Shown here in pieces: positions 23,301 to 34,495 of a stretch of DNA of 64,000 bases (positions are counted from its first letter, which is position 1; every line of letters begins with the position of its first letter). Source of the stretch: Saururus chinensis (taxonomy: Eukaryota; Streptophyta; Magnoliopsida; Piperales; Saururaceae); contig CP141145.1 in assembly GCA_035235625.1 (NCBI GenBank), forward strand, positions 33,584,668 to 33,648,667, in the 5' to 3' direction. The position numbers and the translations under genes are program-made. A model generated the notes under the pieces. It was not told the origin of the DNA, searched no databases, and worked only from the letters and a program-made list of their open reading frames with translations.

Positions 23301-25874
23301 AGTGATGATAAATATTCAGTCATGAGAGAAATGGTCCATGAAGGAGATGAAAATTTGGCAAAACAGAATTTCTTAGATGACAGAGCATATTCTACCTCAA
23401 GAAGTATAGAAATTGCTAGCAGGAATGGTGAATGTATTTTCCTGGCTGATACAGAGTATGACAACCCCATCCAAAAATCTGACCTGCTGCAAAATGAGTT
23501 GAAGGACAAACACAAAGTGAGAAACCCGTCTGAAGAAGAGCCTTTCTGCCCTGAATCATATTTACATAGAGCAAGAAATTCTGAGTGTGAGTTAAACAAT
23601 TTGCCTGATGTCAAGGAAGTCGCTTGTAATCAGAATGATCCAATCATAGAGGTATGCTTTTCAGGTCATGATGTTCTGATGAATTTTTGGTGTTTTCTCA
23701 TCATTGTTCTTTTATCTCCACCCCATCCTTTGGATGCACACAAGCACAATTTAGAATGAATAATGTGCAAGGCATCAATGTTAGGTTTGTCTCCATTTTC
23801 CAAGCAAGCATATGTGTATTGATCATAAGAGCATCTACCTGCACTTTGTCATGAATAGTTCTGTTGGATAGTATGGGTCTGCCCTTGTAATACTCCAATA
23901 AAGAAAGAATTATGGTTGTAGTTTTCATTTCCTATTGAAGTCTAGTGGTGGAGGCTAAGATGACTTGATTGATCAACAGCTCATTTATAACATGGCTGTC
24001 ACTTGAAGGATCTGGCTTACAATTATGTCTGCAATGTTTAGTTGTCTACCTGATGAAAATATCAGTAGGATTCTTTTCATGGCTTTAGTTAATGTTCCAA
24101 ATTAATTTAGATATCATTTTTATACATGCTGATGTATTTTGTACCCGGAAAATTCTAATTTATATGGTTGGTGTAATTTCATATACTTGGAAATGTTAAT
24201 ATGAGTCGTGGCTCATTGTGTGCTGTTGGCTCAAGATCTGAGAGCGGGCATTGTTTATGGGGTTGGGCGGGTTTGCCTGCCCCTGTATTACGGGTGCTGT
24301 GTGTTTGAATTTGCACGGCCAAAATTGCTTGGTGCATGCAGTTGCACATGCGGCAGGCGAATATTAATGTCCCTCTTATTTTTTCTTCTTTTGTTTTTAG
24401 AGATGTATTTATGTATGTACGCATAATGGACATTCAAAAACTGTGTTGCATATAATATTATTGAGTTTGGCTCTGATACTGTTGAGTTAAAACTGAACGA
24501 TTCTGTATTGTGTATGAATTTTTTTGTTACTAGCATTTCAAAATTTTCCATTTCTTTTGCAAGTGGTTGTATTTTCGTTCTCAGTTTGGCTTTATTGCTT
24601 TGTTCTCAAAGAATCCTATTCGCACTTCATTGGCATCAAAAGTTTGCTGCAGTACTTGACATTATATATATACACCCTCAAGCGTCTTTGGTGATGGAAA
24701 AAATTGTGTAAATTATGAAAATATGCGTCTGTAAACTTTTTAAAGTTTGTTGGGAGTCTTTTGGGGTATTTGGTATCCTTATATGCAGTACCTTACATAG
24801 CCAATAGAACTTGATGTATCCCAGACTATCCCAGACGGATTTGTTAATTGTGCGTTCTGATTAGATCATATTGCCTGAATCTTGATAAATGGTAATGGTA
24901 TTGTCAGTTCATTTGTTACTTTTAACTGCCGCCTTTTATTAAAGTTTGAGTTAAATTCGTTCTTGTTTTCAGGATAAATTGTTTAACCAATGTCCCATGG
25001 AATCTCATCTTGATACCAGAGATTCAGCATCTCATCTGTCCTCTAATGTAGCTGAACAGCCTAGTCCTGTATCGGTTCTGGAACCTATATCTGATGAGGA
25101 CGTATCAAGTAGTGATTGCTTTGAAAAAGTTAGTGCAGATCTTCACGGTTAGTGCGACACTGAAAGTATTACTGCAAGTCTTTATCTTTTTCATGATTGG
25201 ATTAGTTGGTACTAATTTTGTATACTATTTCAGGATTACGGCTTCAGCTCAAACTTCTCAAAATGGAGTCTGCAGAAGTGTCTTCTGAATTATCCTGCCC
25301 AACTGTCTCCAGTGATGATGAAGCTGAGGAAGAATGTGATTTTCTTGCAGAAGTAAATGAATCAGATGTCATCAGTGAGAAAAATAGAGACTTCTCTTTT
25401 GTACTCGATGCACTTGTTACCTCAGGTCTAGATGCCTCTCTTCATGAGGTGCTCTTCGCTACACGCTACTCTTCTGAATTCCCAATGAATCCGGATGTGT
25501 TTAAGAAATTAGATCGTAAATATAAAGGACGGCAAACTTGGACGAGGGGGGAGAGGAGGCTGCTATTTGACAGAATGAATTGTATACTAGCAGAAATTCT
25601 GGGTACATGCATGGACGAGCGGCCTTGGGTGAAGGCCAAAGCATGTAGAAAGGGCCAACTAGGCTGGAGCACCGAAACACTTGTAGAGAAGATTTGGAAA
25701 TTGTTGTCTAGTCAAGGCAGTGACGGAAGACAGGACTGGACGGGGAAGGCCTTGAGGAGGAATGTATTGTGGACTGATTTCTCAGACGATGTGGACAAAA
25801 TTGGTCAAGAGCTGCAGGGATTTTTGATGGAAGAGCTGATGGAGGAAATCGTGGAGCTGTTAATTCTACACTGA
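20359..25874 (+). CDS. TRM-like protein (DUF3741 motif plus DUF4378), five exons
   Basis: Exons: 20359-20473, 21434-21516, 21774-23651, 24973-25147 and 25234-25874, giving 963 residues. Introns are GT-AG; the first donor (G|GTCATT) is weak but is the only one that keeps the frame. Residues about 104-115 (VVAKLMGLEPLP) are the DUF3741-associated motif. A Ser/Lys-rich, probably disordered middle follows. QPSPVSVLEP at about 721-730 is another conserved motif. The C-terminal ~170 residues (DFSFVLDALVTSG ... MEEIVELLI) are DUF4378. Known of the family: TON1 RECRUITING MOTIF / LONGIFOLIA proteins bind microtubules and recruit TON1-PP2A complexes, affecting cell shape and division-plane choice. Which TRM subgroup this is cannot be read here. 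The longest intron (23652-24972) is 1.3 kb. Confidence 0.88.
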
Positions 25875-26774
25875 AATGTGACCATTTACGGCATGCAGAG
25901 AAGTATTCTAAAGAGAGATATTTGGAGTAAAATATAGATCTCAACTGCTCACTCGAAATGTATGTTGAATGCAAGCCTTGTAATAGATGAATTCGTCAAG
26001 CTGACCCTCTTAGGTGTAGCCTTATACAAGTTAATGAGTTATGAATCCATTCTTGTATTTGGGTTCCTCAATCAGTATTCTGAGTGACCGTGACAACAGG
26101 GTTCCTCAATCAGTATCCGTTTTGTCTGATTCTTTCCTGATGAAGTTGCCCGACGAGTGACGGCGATGAGAACTTAAAACGAGTTACAGTCAATTAGTAA
26201 TAGTGGCATGCGGAATGAGGTCGTGAAATGTTGGTATGTCACGATTATGAATTTCATGTGCCATTATAAGTAAACTGTTATCAAGGTTAAAATTGAACCC
26301 CCTTGTTTATAACGTTCGTCCCCCACGCCAAACCCCGCAGAGGGGGTAAAAAAAAATCAAAAGATGACAGTAATTCTAGGACGCGTCTATGGCTAGCATT
26401 ATGCTACAAGGAGCCCTTAACATAGTACATACATTTTCATAAATTTTTTCGGAGAATGAACATCTTGTATGGAAAGATAGGTTTATCTTTTCAAAAAAGA
26501 GTATGGTTCGTTGATAATGTTGGGATAAACATGGGGACATATCACGTTAGGAAGGTCGCAGTCGTTCAAACGAGTTAAGAACTTGGAATCAGCTATAGCA
26601 TTAATACTTGTTAAAGGACTTGAACAAAACTATCAGGCCAAACTGTTATGGGCCCCGGTATTCTGCTCCATTGAAACATAAACAATGAGTGAAAACCAAC
26701 TCCGAAAGCGGAAGCTGCGACCAACTCCATCACATCAACTCCACCATCAGACTACCAAAAATGAGAATTCCACC
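25875..26774. other. 3' region of the TRM-like gene and intergenic DNA
   Basis: Contains a direct repeat (GGGTTCCTCAATCAGTAT at 26060 and 26099). No gene is recognised. Confidence 0.5.
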
Positions 26775-26781
26775 CTATAAA
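26775..26781 (+). promoter_or_regulatory. TATA box of dirigent gene 1
   Basis: TATAAAT about 105 bp upstream of the ATG at 26881, followed by a C/A-rich leader. Consistent with a TATA box and short 5' UTR. Confidence 0.65.
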
Positions 26782-26880
26782 TGTCCATCATCACTTGCAT
26801 TCTCCCCATCAAGCCACAGCTCCACAATATCAACGTCTTTGGATCATTTTCATCTTTCTTTCAAGTCTTCTACTTCTCAG

Positions 26881-27837
26881 ATGGCTCACCACAAACACAT
26901 GTCCCATGCACTCAAAGCTGCAACCTGCCTCCTGGTGCTAGCCATCTCCGTCACCTGTGCTACCGCCGTCAGAATGCTCGACGAAGTCCCGCCACCCTTG
27001 GCCGCCGCCCCACTAGCAGCACCGCCGGAGGAGGTCACCGACACGGAAACAGCACCCGCGGGCACCGCCGAGACTCTGGCACCGAATTTGAAGTCTGGGA
27101 CGATCCCAGCCAAGCCGGACCTCCATCAGCCCTTGACCTTCTTCATGCATGACATATTAGGAGGGTCCCACGCATCAGCACGAGTGGTGACTGGGATAGT
27201 TTCCACCAATGCAGTAAACGGCCAACTCCCATTCGGCAAACCCAATGGTGGGGTCTTTCCCATCAACGGTGGGGTCCCCCTCCCCAATGGCAACATCCCC
27301 TTTGCGACCGGTAGTAACGGCGTTATCACCAACAACAACATCAACAACGGCCCCTTCCTAACGGGCATTGGTGGGACGGCCACCACCGGCGTGATCAACA
27401 ACAACGGCAACAATATCGTCGGCAGCGGCAACCAGCTGCCATTTGTCGCAGGCGGCCAGCTTCCGGCGGGGTCGACGCTCCAGAAGCTTCTGTTTGGGAC
27501 GTTGACGGTCATCGACAACGAGCTGACGGAGGGCCACGAGGTGGAGTCCGGTGTGGTTGGGCGAGCACAAGGGTTCTATGTGGCTAGCTCGGAGGACGGG
27601 ACAAGCCAGAGCATGGTGTTCACTGCCATGTTTGAGAGTGGGCACTACGAGGACACCATCAGCTTCTTTGGGGTGCACCGTAAGGTATCGGACGAGTCTC
27701 AGATTGCAGTGATCGGTGGAACCGGAAAATATGCCAACGCCAAGGGGTATGCGACTGTGAAGACGTTGCCTCCTGTGGACGAGCACACCACTGATGGCGC
27801 GGAATCTCTTCTCCAGCTCAGTGTCTACCTCTATTAG
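26881..27837 (+). CDS. Dirigent protein, ESB1-type (long N-terminal linker)
   Basis: A single exon of 318 residues starting at the ATG at 26881. An in-frame open stretch lies upstream, but this Met begins the secretory signal (hydrophobic CLLVLAISVTCATA, residues 16-29). A Pro/Ala-rich segment (about 36-80) leads to LTFFMHDILGGS (84-95), the start of the dirigent domain. A Gly/Asn-rich linker (about 115-190, with repeated NNN and NGG) separates it from the rest of the barrel (QKLLFGTLTVIDNELTEGHE, VGRAQGFYVASSEDG, GGTGKYANAKGYATVKTL). Dirigent proteins guide stereoselective coupling of monolignol radicals in the apoplast. ESB1-type members with this linker help lignify the Casparian strip. 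The activity of this copy is inferred. A convergent paralogue lies at 36321-37358. Confidence 0.93.
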   Translation: MAHHKHMSHALKAATCLLVLAISVTCATAVRMLDEVPPPLAAAPLAAPPEEVTDTETAPAGTAETLAPNLKSGTIPAKPDLHQPLTFFMHDILGGSHASARVVTGIVSTNAVNGQLPFGKPNGGVFPINGGVPLPNGNIPFATGSNGVITNNNINNGPFLTGIGGTATTGVINNNGNNIVGSGNQLPFVAGGQLPAGSTLQKLLFGTLTVIDNELTEGHEVESGVVGRAQGFYVASSEDGTSQSMVFTAMFESGHYEDTISFFGVHRKVSDESQIAVIGGTGKYANAKGYATVKTLPPVDEHTTDGAESLLQLSVYLY

Positions 27838-28527
27838 GCTGCATCTGTTTGCATGAACTTGTTTTACTCTTACCTTCAGCTTTAAATTACCTGAAAGTCT
27901 ATGTCACATGTTGGAGTCTCCATGTGAGAATGGGTTAGAGGAATATCTGGACAGCAGTAGTTGCACTGCGACATGTTTTTATCTATCTTTAAAAATTTGT
28001 ATGCCAATTAAGAACTCTGGAGTTGTTTTGTCTTGCTTATGGAACCACGTTCTGCACGCTAAAATGGTGGTTAATTTGGTTCTAATTCAGTACAACAAAT
28101 CATGGCCAGAAACAGTTTTTTATCAAGTAGAGAGGATGAAAAAGACAAATAAAAAGTAAGACAAAATAGGGGAAGATTTAATTTTTTGTTGCTTTATGAG
28201 CGTTCAACGACAAAAAACAGGTTAAATAATTTAAATTGTTTTAAAAACATTTGACATTACACACAATAAAGCATTTTTTTATATGGTGGTCAGCTACGCT
28301 AAACTTCTTTCCCCTCGACTAATCGATAGGGATTTAAGGAAAAAGTTAAAGTGCACGACGAGCCGTTAGATATTAGGGGAAAGTGGCTTTGAATCACCTT
28401 GCCCCCTCTTTCATCGTGTACCGTTGGATCAAGATTAGATAGCATACTGCCTATTTTAGACTCTTTGTACATGTTTAGGAAAAATATATATTTTCATGAC
28501 TACTTAGCATGACCATGGACACTAGGA
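27838..28527. other. 3' region of dirigent gene 1 and intergenic DNA
   Basis: No gene or repeat recognised. Confidence 0.5.
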
Positions 28528-28535
28528 GGGGGAAT

Positions 28536-28995
28536 TAGGGGTGTAAACGGACGGACACGGATGCGGACAAGGCATGTCCACAGCCGTCCGTTTTTATACG
28601 GACACGGACGGAATGAAGGTAAAAGTCTTTTGTTCTTAAATTAAGGGTGGTTAGTAAAAAATTAATTAAAAAATAAATTATAATAATAATAAAATAGTCA
28701 AATCTAAAAAATAAATAAATAATGATGTTATAAAAGACATGTGAGAGTATAATATGTATTTTTTACAATCTTATTGTGAAGATTAACTATGTGACATATG
28801 TTAGTAATTTAGTATAAAATAAAAATAAAAATAATAAAATATATAGTTGGCGGACACGGACGGCTGCGGACACGGCTAACCCTTGTCCATGTCCGTCCGT
28901 ATTTAGGATGGACAAAAATCAATATTGTCCATTTTAGTGCAGACAGACGCGGACGCGGACGGACACCGGACAAACGGACGCCGTTTACACCCCTA
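28536..28995. mobile_element. hAT-like MITE with ACGGACGG-rich ends, 460 bp
   Basis: Left end TAGGGGTGTAAACGGACGGA and right end (inverted) TAGGGGTGTAAACGGCGTCC are strong terminal inverted repeats. Subterminal regions repeat GGACACGGACGG. The 8-bp flanks GGGGGAAT and GAGGGAAC match at 6 positions, consistent with an old hAT duplication. The centre is AT-rich and non-coding. A truncated relative is at 11346-11706, and the large element at 59955-62205 has similar ends. Confidence 0.8.
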
Positions 28996-29273
28996 GAGGG
29001 AACCTAGCTAGAGAATTGTTGGATCTTGTTCCCTACCACTTCTTTTTGGTGATATGACAATTTTCTATTATTAGTTCAAGCCTTAGTCATGTGATTGTGC
29101 TAGACAAGTTCTTCAGGAAAACCTTTCTATAAAAATCGAGATTCCTCTCCAATAATCAGACATGTAGTGGATTTGTTTGTAAAAGTTCAAACTTTTGGTA
29201 TCATTAGTTATTAGTTGAAGTGTTTTTCCAACGAATCACGTGGATTTACATAGTTTGAACAAATGCAACTTAA
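28996..29273. other. Intergenic, no recognised feature
   Basis: Nothing recognised. Confidence 0.5.
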
Positions 29274-29344
29274 TACTCCATTCATCCTAAATTAATAGCT
29301 CTATTGGGAAAAAAGTTTGTTCCCTATTTATAGTTCCACTTTGT
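29274..29344. mobile_element. Left half of a split Stowaway-like MITE
   Basis: TACTCCATTCATCCTAAATT then ATTAATAGCTCTATTGGG matches the left arm of the intact copy at 16046-16261 and breaks off after TTCCACTTTG. The matching right half is 5 kb away at 34392-34495. Confidence 0.65.
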
Positions 29345-29834
29345 TAGCCCCTCAACCAGTTACATAGATATAAGGAATGACAACCCCTTAAATTTAGCAG
29401 CAAACAGTTAAATCCTTTTAGCAACGGACAACCAAGGACACCCTTGGGCACTTGAGCATTTGGGTAGCATTGTCGGATTCATTGAAGCATCACTTGGTGC
29501 GTTGGACAGCATTGTGGAGCATGCTAAGACAAGTGCTAGTGCAAGTTGGACTTGGGTGGAGAGATGGTCATTCCCACATGGGGATGGGTTTCTATGTTGG
29601 CCTGGACATCCATTCAAATTTGACAATCTTCTAGCTTGAGCACAAGTCCCCTTTAGCCGTAGGACTCTTGGAGGCATTGGTGTACAAACTTCTAACTAGA
29701 CAAGAAGTTTACAACTTTCCTAATTTAGGCTAGGATGAGTTGCCTTAGGGGACAGAGTTGGAGAAAGAGCGAACCTCCTTTATGGGTGAGACTTGTAATG
29801 AATGTCTCAATGTAATCAAACTCAGCATAGGTTG

Positions 29835-32800
29835 TGTCACGCCCCGGCGATGCCCGACCCGAGCCAAACCCGGTCCAGGGGCCAGTCAAACGCACGGGGG
29901 CGACAAAGTGAAAATTTAGAAATGATCTAGCGGAAGACTTAACCCTAACCACGGGTGATTAACAGCAACACGGAGTGCGCACAATCCTTTAAGCAAGAGT
30001 AAAAAAAAGGGAAGAAAAAGGTGTTGTTTATCACAAAGTAAACAGCAATCTCAAACCCACAAACTTAGTTAAGTAAAGCCCACACCGGCTCAAAATAAGT
30101 CATAATCATCACAACTGTAGTATATGACATAAATCCAAACAAGAACCCTACACAAAGGTTCGAACATAAAGCATGAAATAAACAATGATAAGTCACGCAA
30201 CGATCTCTATCATCACACCCAAGCTACCTCTGACCTTTCCTCAAAGAGGCAATCCTGTCCGTCTGCGTGTCGCACCACGCAGCCCCAAATTAAAACACAA
30301 AAGAGGGGTGAGTTTTAACACTCAGCAATGGTTTTAATATCACTGTCAACATAGAAAATACGATAGCTTAGAAATGAGATCGTTCAGATCAAAGATTTAC
30401 ATGGTGCATCACTTTCTGATCACACATTCATATCACCTAACACTGCATCATAATGCATAATTCAACCTGCATTGATGTATCTCTAGCATACAAATTCCCA
30501 CATGTATTCACATCATAACCAATCCCGCATTGATGTATCTCTAACATACATATTCCCACATGCATAACATCATCACAATCTGCATGGATGTATCTCTAAC
30601 ATACATATTTCCACATGTATTTTATCATCAAAATCAACATGCATAGATGTATCTCTAACATACATATTCCACATGCATAACATCATCACAATCTGCATGG
30701 ATGTATCTCTAACATACATATTCCACATGCATAACATCAAAATCAACATGCATGGATGTATCTCTAACATACATATTCCCACATGCATAATGTCATCACA
30801 ATCAACCTCCATCAAGGAGTAATCACACATTAACGTCACACAGACGGGAGCATAGACAAGGCCAAGAAGGCGTGTCATGATCCAAAATTCTACACAAGAA
30901 TTCAAGAAAGATCGGGGTTGTCAATCTCTAATACTGCTCGCCCTGGACGATCCTGGCCAAGGATATCCCATTCTCAGACAGAGAATCTAGAGCAGGGGTG
31001 TTCGCCCAGGGACATCTCCTGCGGAGGGAAGAGCCCGAGTTCTCACACAGAGAACCCTAGAACACGTGGTAGCGGGGTGCACACGGCATACCACACTGGA
31101 TTCTCAGGGTCCAGATGACACACATAATAATATTCTCACATATCCGCAAGACAAGTACACAACTCGTCCCCACATCCTTCTATTTAACAAGACTCAACCC
31201 GGGGAGTGCACTCGTTCCACACAGGAACTTCAAATCGTTCCACACAGGAACTTCAAATCAAAATATGTCCTTTCGGACCAATCAACTTGCGATTAATCCA
31301 CGACCGATAAACCCGGCACACAATTCCATCACATTGCATCCAATCGGTCAAATTCGATTAATCACGATGAAGCCTCAATTGGAAATCTATTTTTATGACG
31401 CGTGCAGCATGGTACATGCGTGGGCATAGCATACATGAATCCTAATCATGATAAGTGCTCTCACCAGCCCCTAATGCATCATTCATAATCACAATATTAA
31501 GCTTCAACATCATCATTTAACCCCCACATGTGTGTGTGTAACTAGTAGAAGCCTTTCACATAATGCATATCAACATGCTTGAAAATCAACTCACTACCAC
31601 ACTACACATGTGAATTTCTATCTAAACATGAATTTCAGCGGAAATCATAGTAGAAGAATCGTTGAAATCATAACTAGATTCAAAACTTAACCACAAGGAC
31701 TAAACACATATAACATCACTCATTTCATCATTGAGTCATGGCATTCACCAACATCCACACACCACTAACCACAATCTATCATGACAAATCAGTCCAACAA
31801 TGATTGTAGTCCTACTGAAAATATATGCTTATCAAAAGGGAAACAACTGTTCATAATTTCAAAATAACGATACCAACATCATGCCACAAAACATAAGTCA
31901 TCCCACCATCTCTAAGCATATGTTTCAACTCTATAAACTCAATAGCATGTATTTCCAGTAGCCTAACATAGCTTAAAACACTCCACATTCATATAAAATT
32001 GGCAAGCTAAAGTGGAATCATCAAAATAGACATCATATGCACAACACACAATTTCCTGTGTAGCCGATCGATCGCCCTTCAGGCCGTTCGATCGGTTACA
32101 CGCAAAAATTTGAAATTTACAGTTCAACCGATAGATCGCTAACACGGCAGAACAGTCATCTTCTTCCTTTCGCAAAATCAAACCGAAACACCATAGATAA
32201 CACTTCAAATCCACATCTAACACCCTAATTATCATCAAAAGTCCTCCTTGACTTCCAGAATATCAAATCAAACCATAATAATGCAAAACCTTATGAAATC
32301 GGGATTAAATAATTCTATTTTCTAATCTTACCATTAACACACTAAATCAAGCAAACCATTTCGAAATAAGCCAAAAATGAAGAGTTTTACCATGGATAAA
32401 CAGAGATTTCGAAGACCCATTACCTCAGCACTTGATTAAGCTCGGATTGAAGAGTCACCCTTCTTGAAATCCTTGAAAACACAATGAGTTTGAATTAAAC
32501 TCTAATGGAAATCGATTTACTTAAGAAATCCCTAATTAAACCTTAGATTTAGGGCTTATTGGTAGTAAAAATCGAATTTTGAATGTTAGGGTTTGTAGTA
32601 AAACACAAATCAGTAGCTTTTGATGGTCAAAAACGAATTGAATCAAGTGGAAAATGGTAGATTTGGAAGAAATTAAGAGAAAAGTCATGGATTAGTGCTT
32701 AATTAGAGCAAGCTTACCTTAATCGGCTTCTAATTTGGGCCAAAGTGGGGATTAGGCCAGCCCTCCTTCCTTAGCCTATTCCCAAAAATGAAAATGGCTC

Positions 32801-33228
32801 TGGTTTACCCTTTTATAGTAAGGGTTGGGGTAGGCATAGGTAAGTTTTGGGGTGTAAATATGAAAAGTAGGCTAAAAGTGGGTATTTTGTAAATTTAAGC
32901 CTAATAAAATTCTCAAAATTTCTGTGAGACCTTAAGTATATGTCTAGGTTCATTTGACACAAAAATAAAATTTTCGATGGTGGGGCCCACAGTAGTCCCG
33001 CCAAAACCCTAATTTTTGGGAAAATAGTGAAAATTCCGAAAAATCTCAAAAATTCACATTTGGTTTAAAATCACTTAAAACCACTAATGTTGAAGTTAAT
33101 TTTGGTTAAAACCATCAAAAATACTATTTATTTACGAAATCACCGAATAAGATCAGAAAACGCGTAAATCTCACGATAACCCATAATTAAAGAAAACCAA
33201 AACCGGTTTAAAGATGAGGGTCCTTACA
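29835..33228 (-). mobile_element. 3.4-kb solo LTR with perfect 5-bp target duplication
   Basis: The element starts TGTCACGCCCC and ends GGGTCCTTACA. It is flanked by GGTTG on both sides (29830-29834 and 33229-33233), the 5-bp duplication expected of LTR-retrotransposon integration. The two ends are not copies of each other, so this is one long LTR and not a short element with two LTRs. On the minus strand TATAAAAGGG (about 32810-32819) sits about 410 bp inside the TGTAAGGACC end, fitting a promoter, so the LTR is taken to be minus-oriented. No coding domain was found. A minisatellite lies inside (30469-30811). Long LTRs of this kind are typical of gypsy elements, but the clade cannot be named. 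Confidence 0.85.
30469..30811. repeat. Minisatellite inside the solo LTR
   Basis: Six tandem units of about 54-60 bp, each built on GGATGTATCTCTAACATACA followed by TATTCCCACATGCATAACAT. Units alternate slightly in their 3' parts. Open frames through it are artefacts of the repeat. Confidence 0.9.
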
Positions 33229-33789
33229 GGTTGAGCTTATATAAAGGGAGGGATGTCAGGTATGCTAGTCACTTTGAACTTTTGATTTTTAGCCGGCATC
33301 TCCTTGTCATTGTTATGACGGACTATAGCAATAAAGCATAGGGCAGAGCCCTTTGCACATAGATGGTTTTCTGTTGTTCATATCATCTCCCCCCTACACA
33401 TATGAGTGGGAAATACAAAATTGGCTACTAGTTACATGGTGTGTTCAAGCCATCACATGAGCGAACACTAAGCATTGCTTCATGCCCATGATATTTGGTT
33501 CCATTGCCAAGATACAAATGAGACCAAATTAAATTTGGAGGTATTCTAAAGGTTTTCAACAAGCCAGGATAGAGAAGATCCTAGGTGGCTTGATAGCAAA
33601 CAAGTTGCTTCCATAGTGGGTTCTATGTTATAACGCGATACGGTTGACAAATGGAACTATGATCGAAGTGTAGACTTCCCTGCATTATGTTCAGCTTTGT
33701 ATTGCTACCTTTAACTAGAGCCTCTCTCTTGCGGAGATTGCGCCCTACGCTGATGATCTAGGAGAAGGAATCTCTGTTGGGAGTGCTAC

Positions 33790-34110
33790 CTGTTACAATA
33801 TGTTAGCTACGAACATGATTGCGACAACAATTACTTGAAATAGAAGTTGCAAGAACTAAGAAAGGAAGTGGTGGGAAAAATCCAAGAGTTGACTGATAAG
33901 ATGGTTCTGATAGAGAGGATTGTTCTAAACACCACTCCTTTGATGTGGGAGACAGATTCTAAGCCCAAGTCTCTTCAGTCTATGAAGAAAGTTAAGGTGC
34001 CCGACCTAAAGCAGACTCTAGTTCACGGAGTGCCAAAGACATCGAAAACTTTGTAATTAGCATATGGAGGGCTGATGGTGTGAGTAGATCCAACCAGCCT
34101 TGGTGGATTT
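33790..34110 (+). pseudogene. Gypsy gag fragment
   Basis: An open stretch ELRKEVVGKIQELTDKM ... KVKVPD is followed, after a one-base frame change near 34010, by PKADSSSRSAKDIENFV. The VP(E/D)PKAFSG...AKELENF arrangement is a common block in plant gypsy Gag proteins. No zinc knuckle or later domain is readable. Confidence 0.6.
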
Positions 34111-34391
34111 CATCTAAGGGGTGAATCCAGTTAAGGGGGCAAGCTAAAAGAGTACTTTGTCAGAACAGAGTAGATCTTTGGGCTGGGAGCGAGCTCGGTG
34201 CCTTGTTCTATTATATTCAAAAGCATAAGCTGCTGAAAATAAAAGTGTTGGGGCACCACCTCTTTTTCCTTAGATTCCTGCATTGTACTTGTACTTGGCG
34301 TGCATCTACATGAGGTGAAAAGCTAGAGGGCGAGTTGGTCGCTAGTTGCTTGGCATAACTAGGCCATCACGAGGGTGAATCAGTGTATATT

Positions 34392-34495
34392 AGTTTATCA
34401 TAAGCTTATTTTTCTTTCTTTTAGATGTGAGTTTCACCATTTAATAAAATTATCATTTTCCAAATGTAACTATTAATATAGGAGAAGGGGGAGTA
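34392..34495. mobile_element. Right half of the split Stowaway-like MITE
   Basis: TTATCATAAGCTTATTTTTC, then TTAGATGTGAGTTTCACCAT and a terminal ATTAATATAGGAG...GAGTA match the right half of 16046-16261. About 45 bp of the MITE centre is not accounted for at the junction. Confidence 0.68.

Larger units (their letters stand above)
29342..34391 (+). mobile_element. Decayed Ty3/gypsy element with a solo LTR nested inside
   Basis: A probable LTR starts TGTTAGCCCC at 29342 inside a MITE. It continues to a promoter-like TATATAAAGGG (33238 onward), is split by the 3.4-kb solo LTR at 29835-33228, and ends before a primer-binding-like TGGTTCCATTGCC at 33496. Degraded gag follows (33790-34110). The right part up to the second MITE half is unrecognised. 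The 3' LTR and pol are missing. Confidence 0.6.

Noticed and set aside
30469-30811. Regularly spaced repeats resembling a CRISPR array
   Set aside because: The spacers are also repeated and the host is a plant; it is a minisatellite within an LTR.
30573-30905. 110-codon minus-strand open frame
   Set aside because: Lies across the minisatellite in the solo LTR; its repeated CMWNMYVRDTSM phrase is the repeat unit translated.
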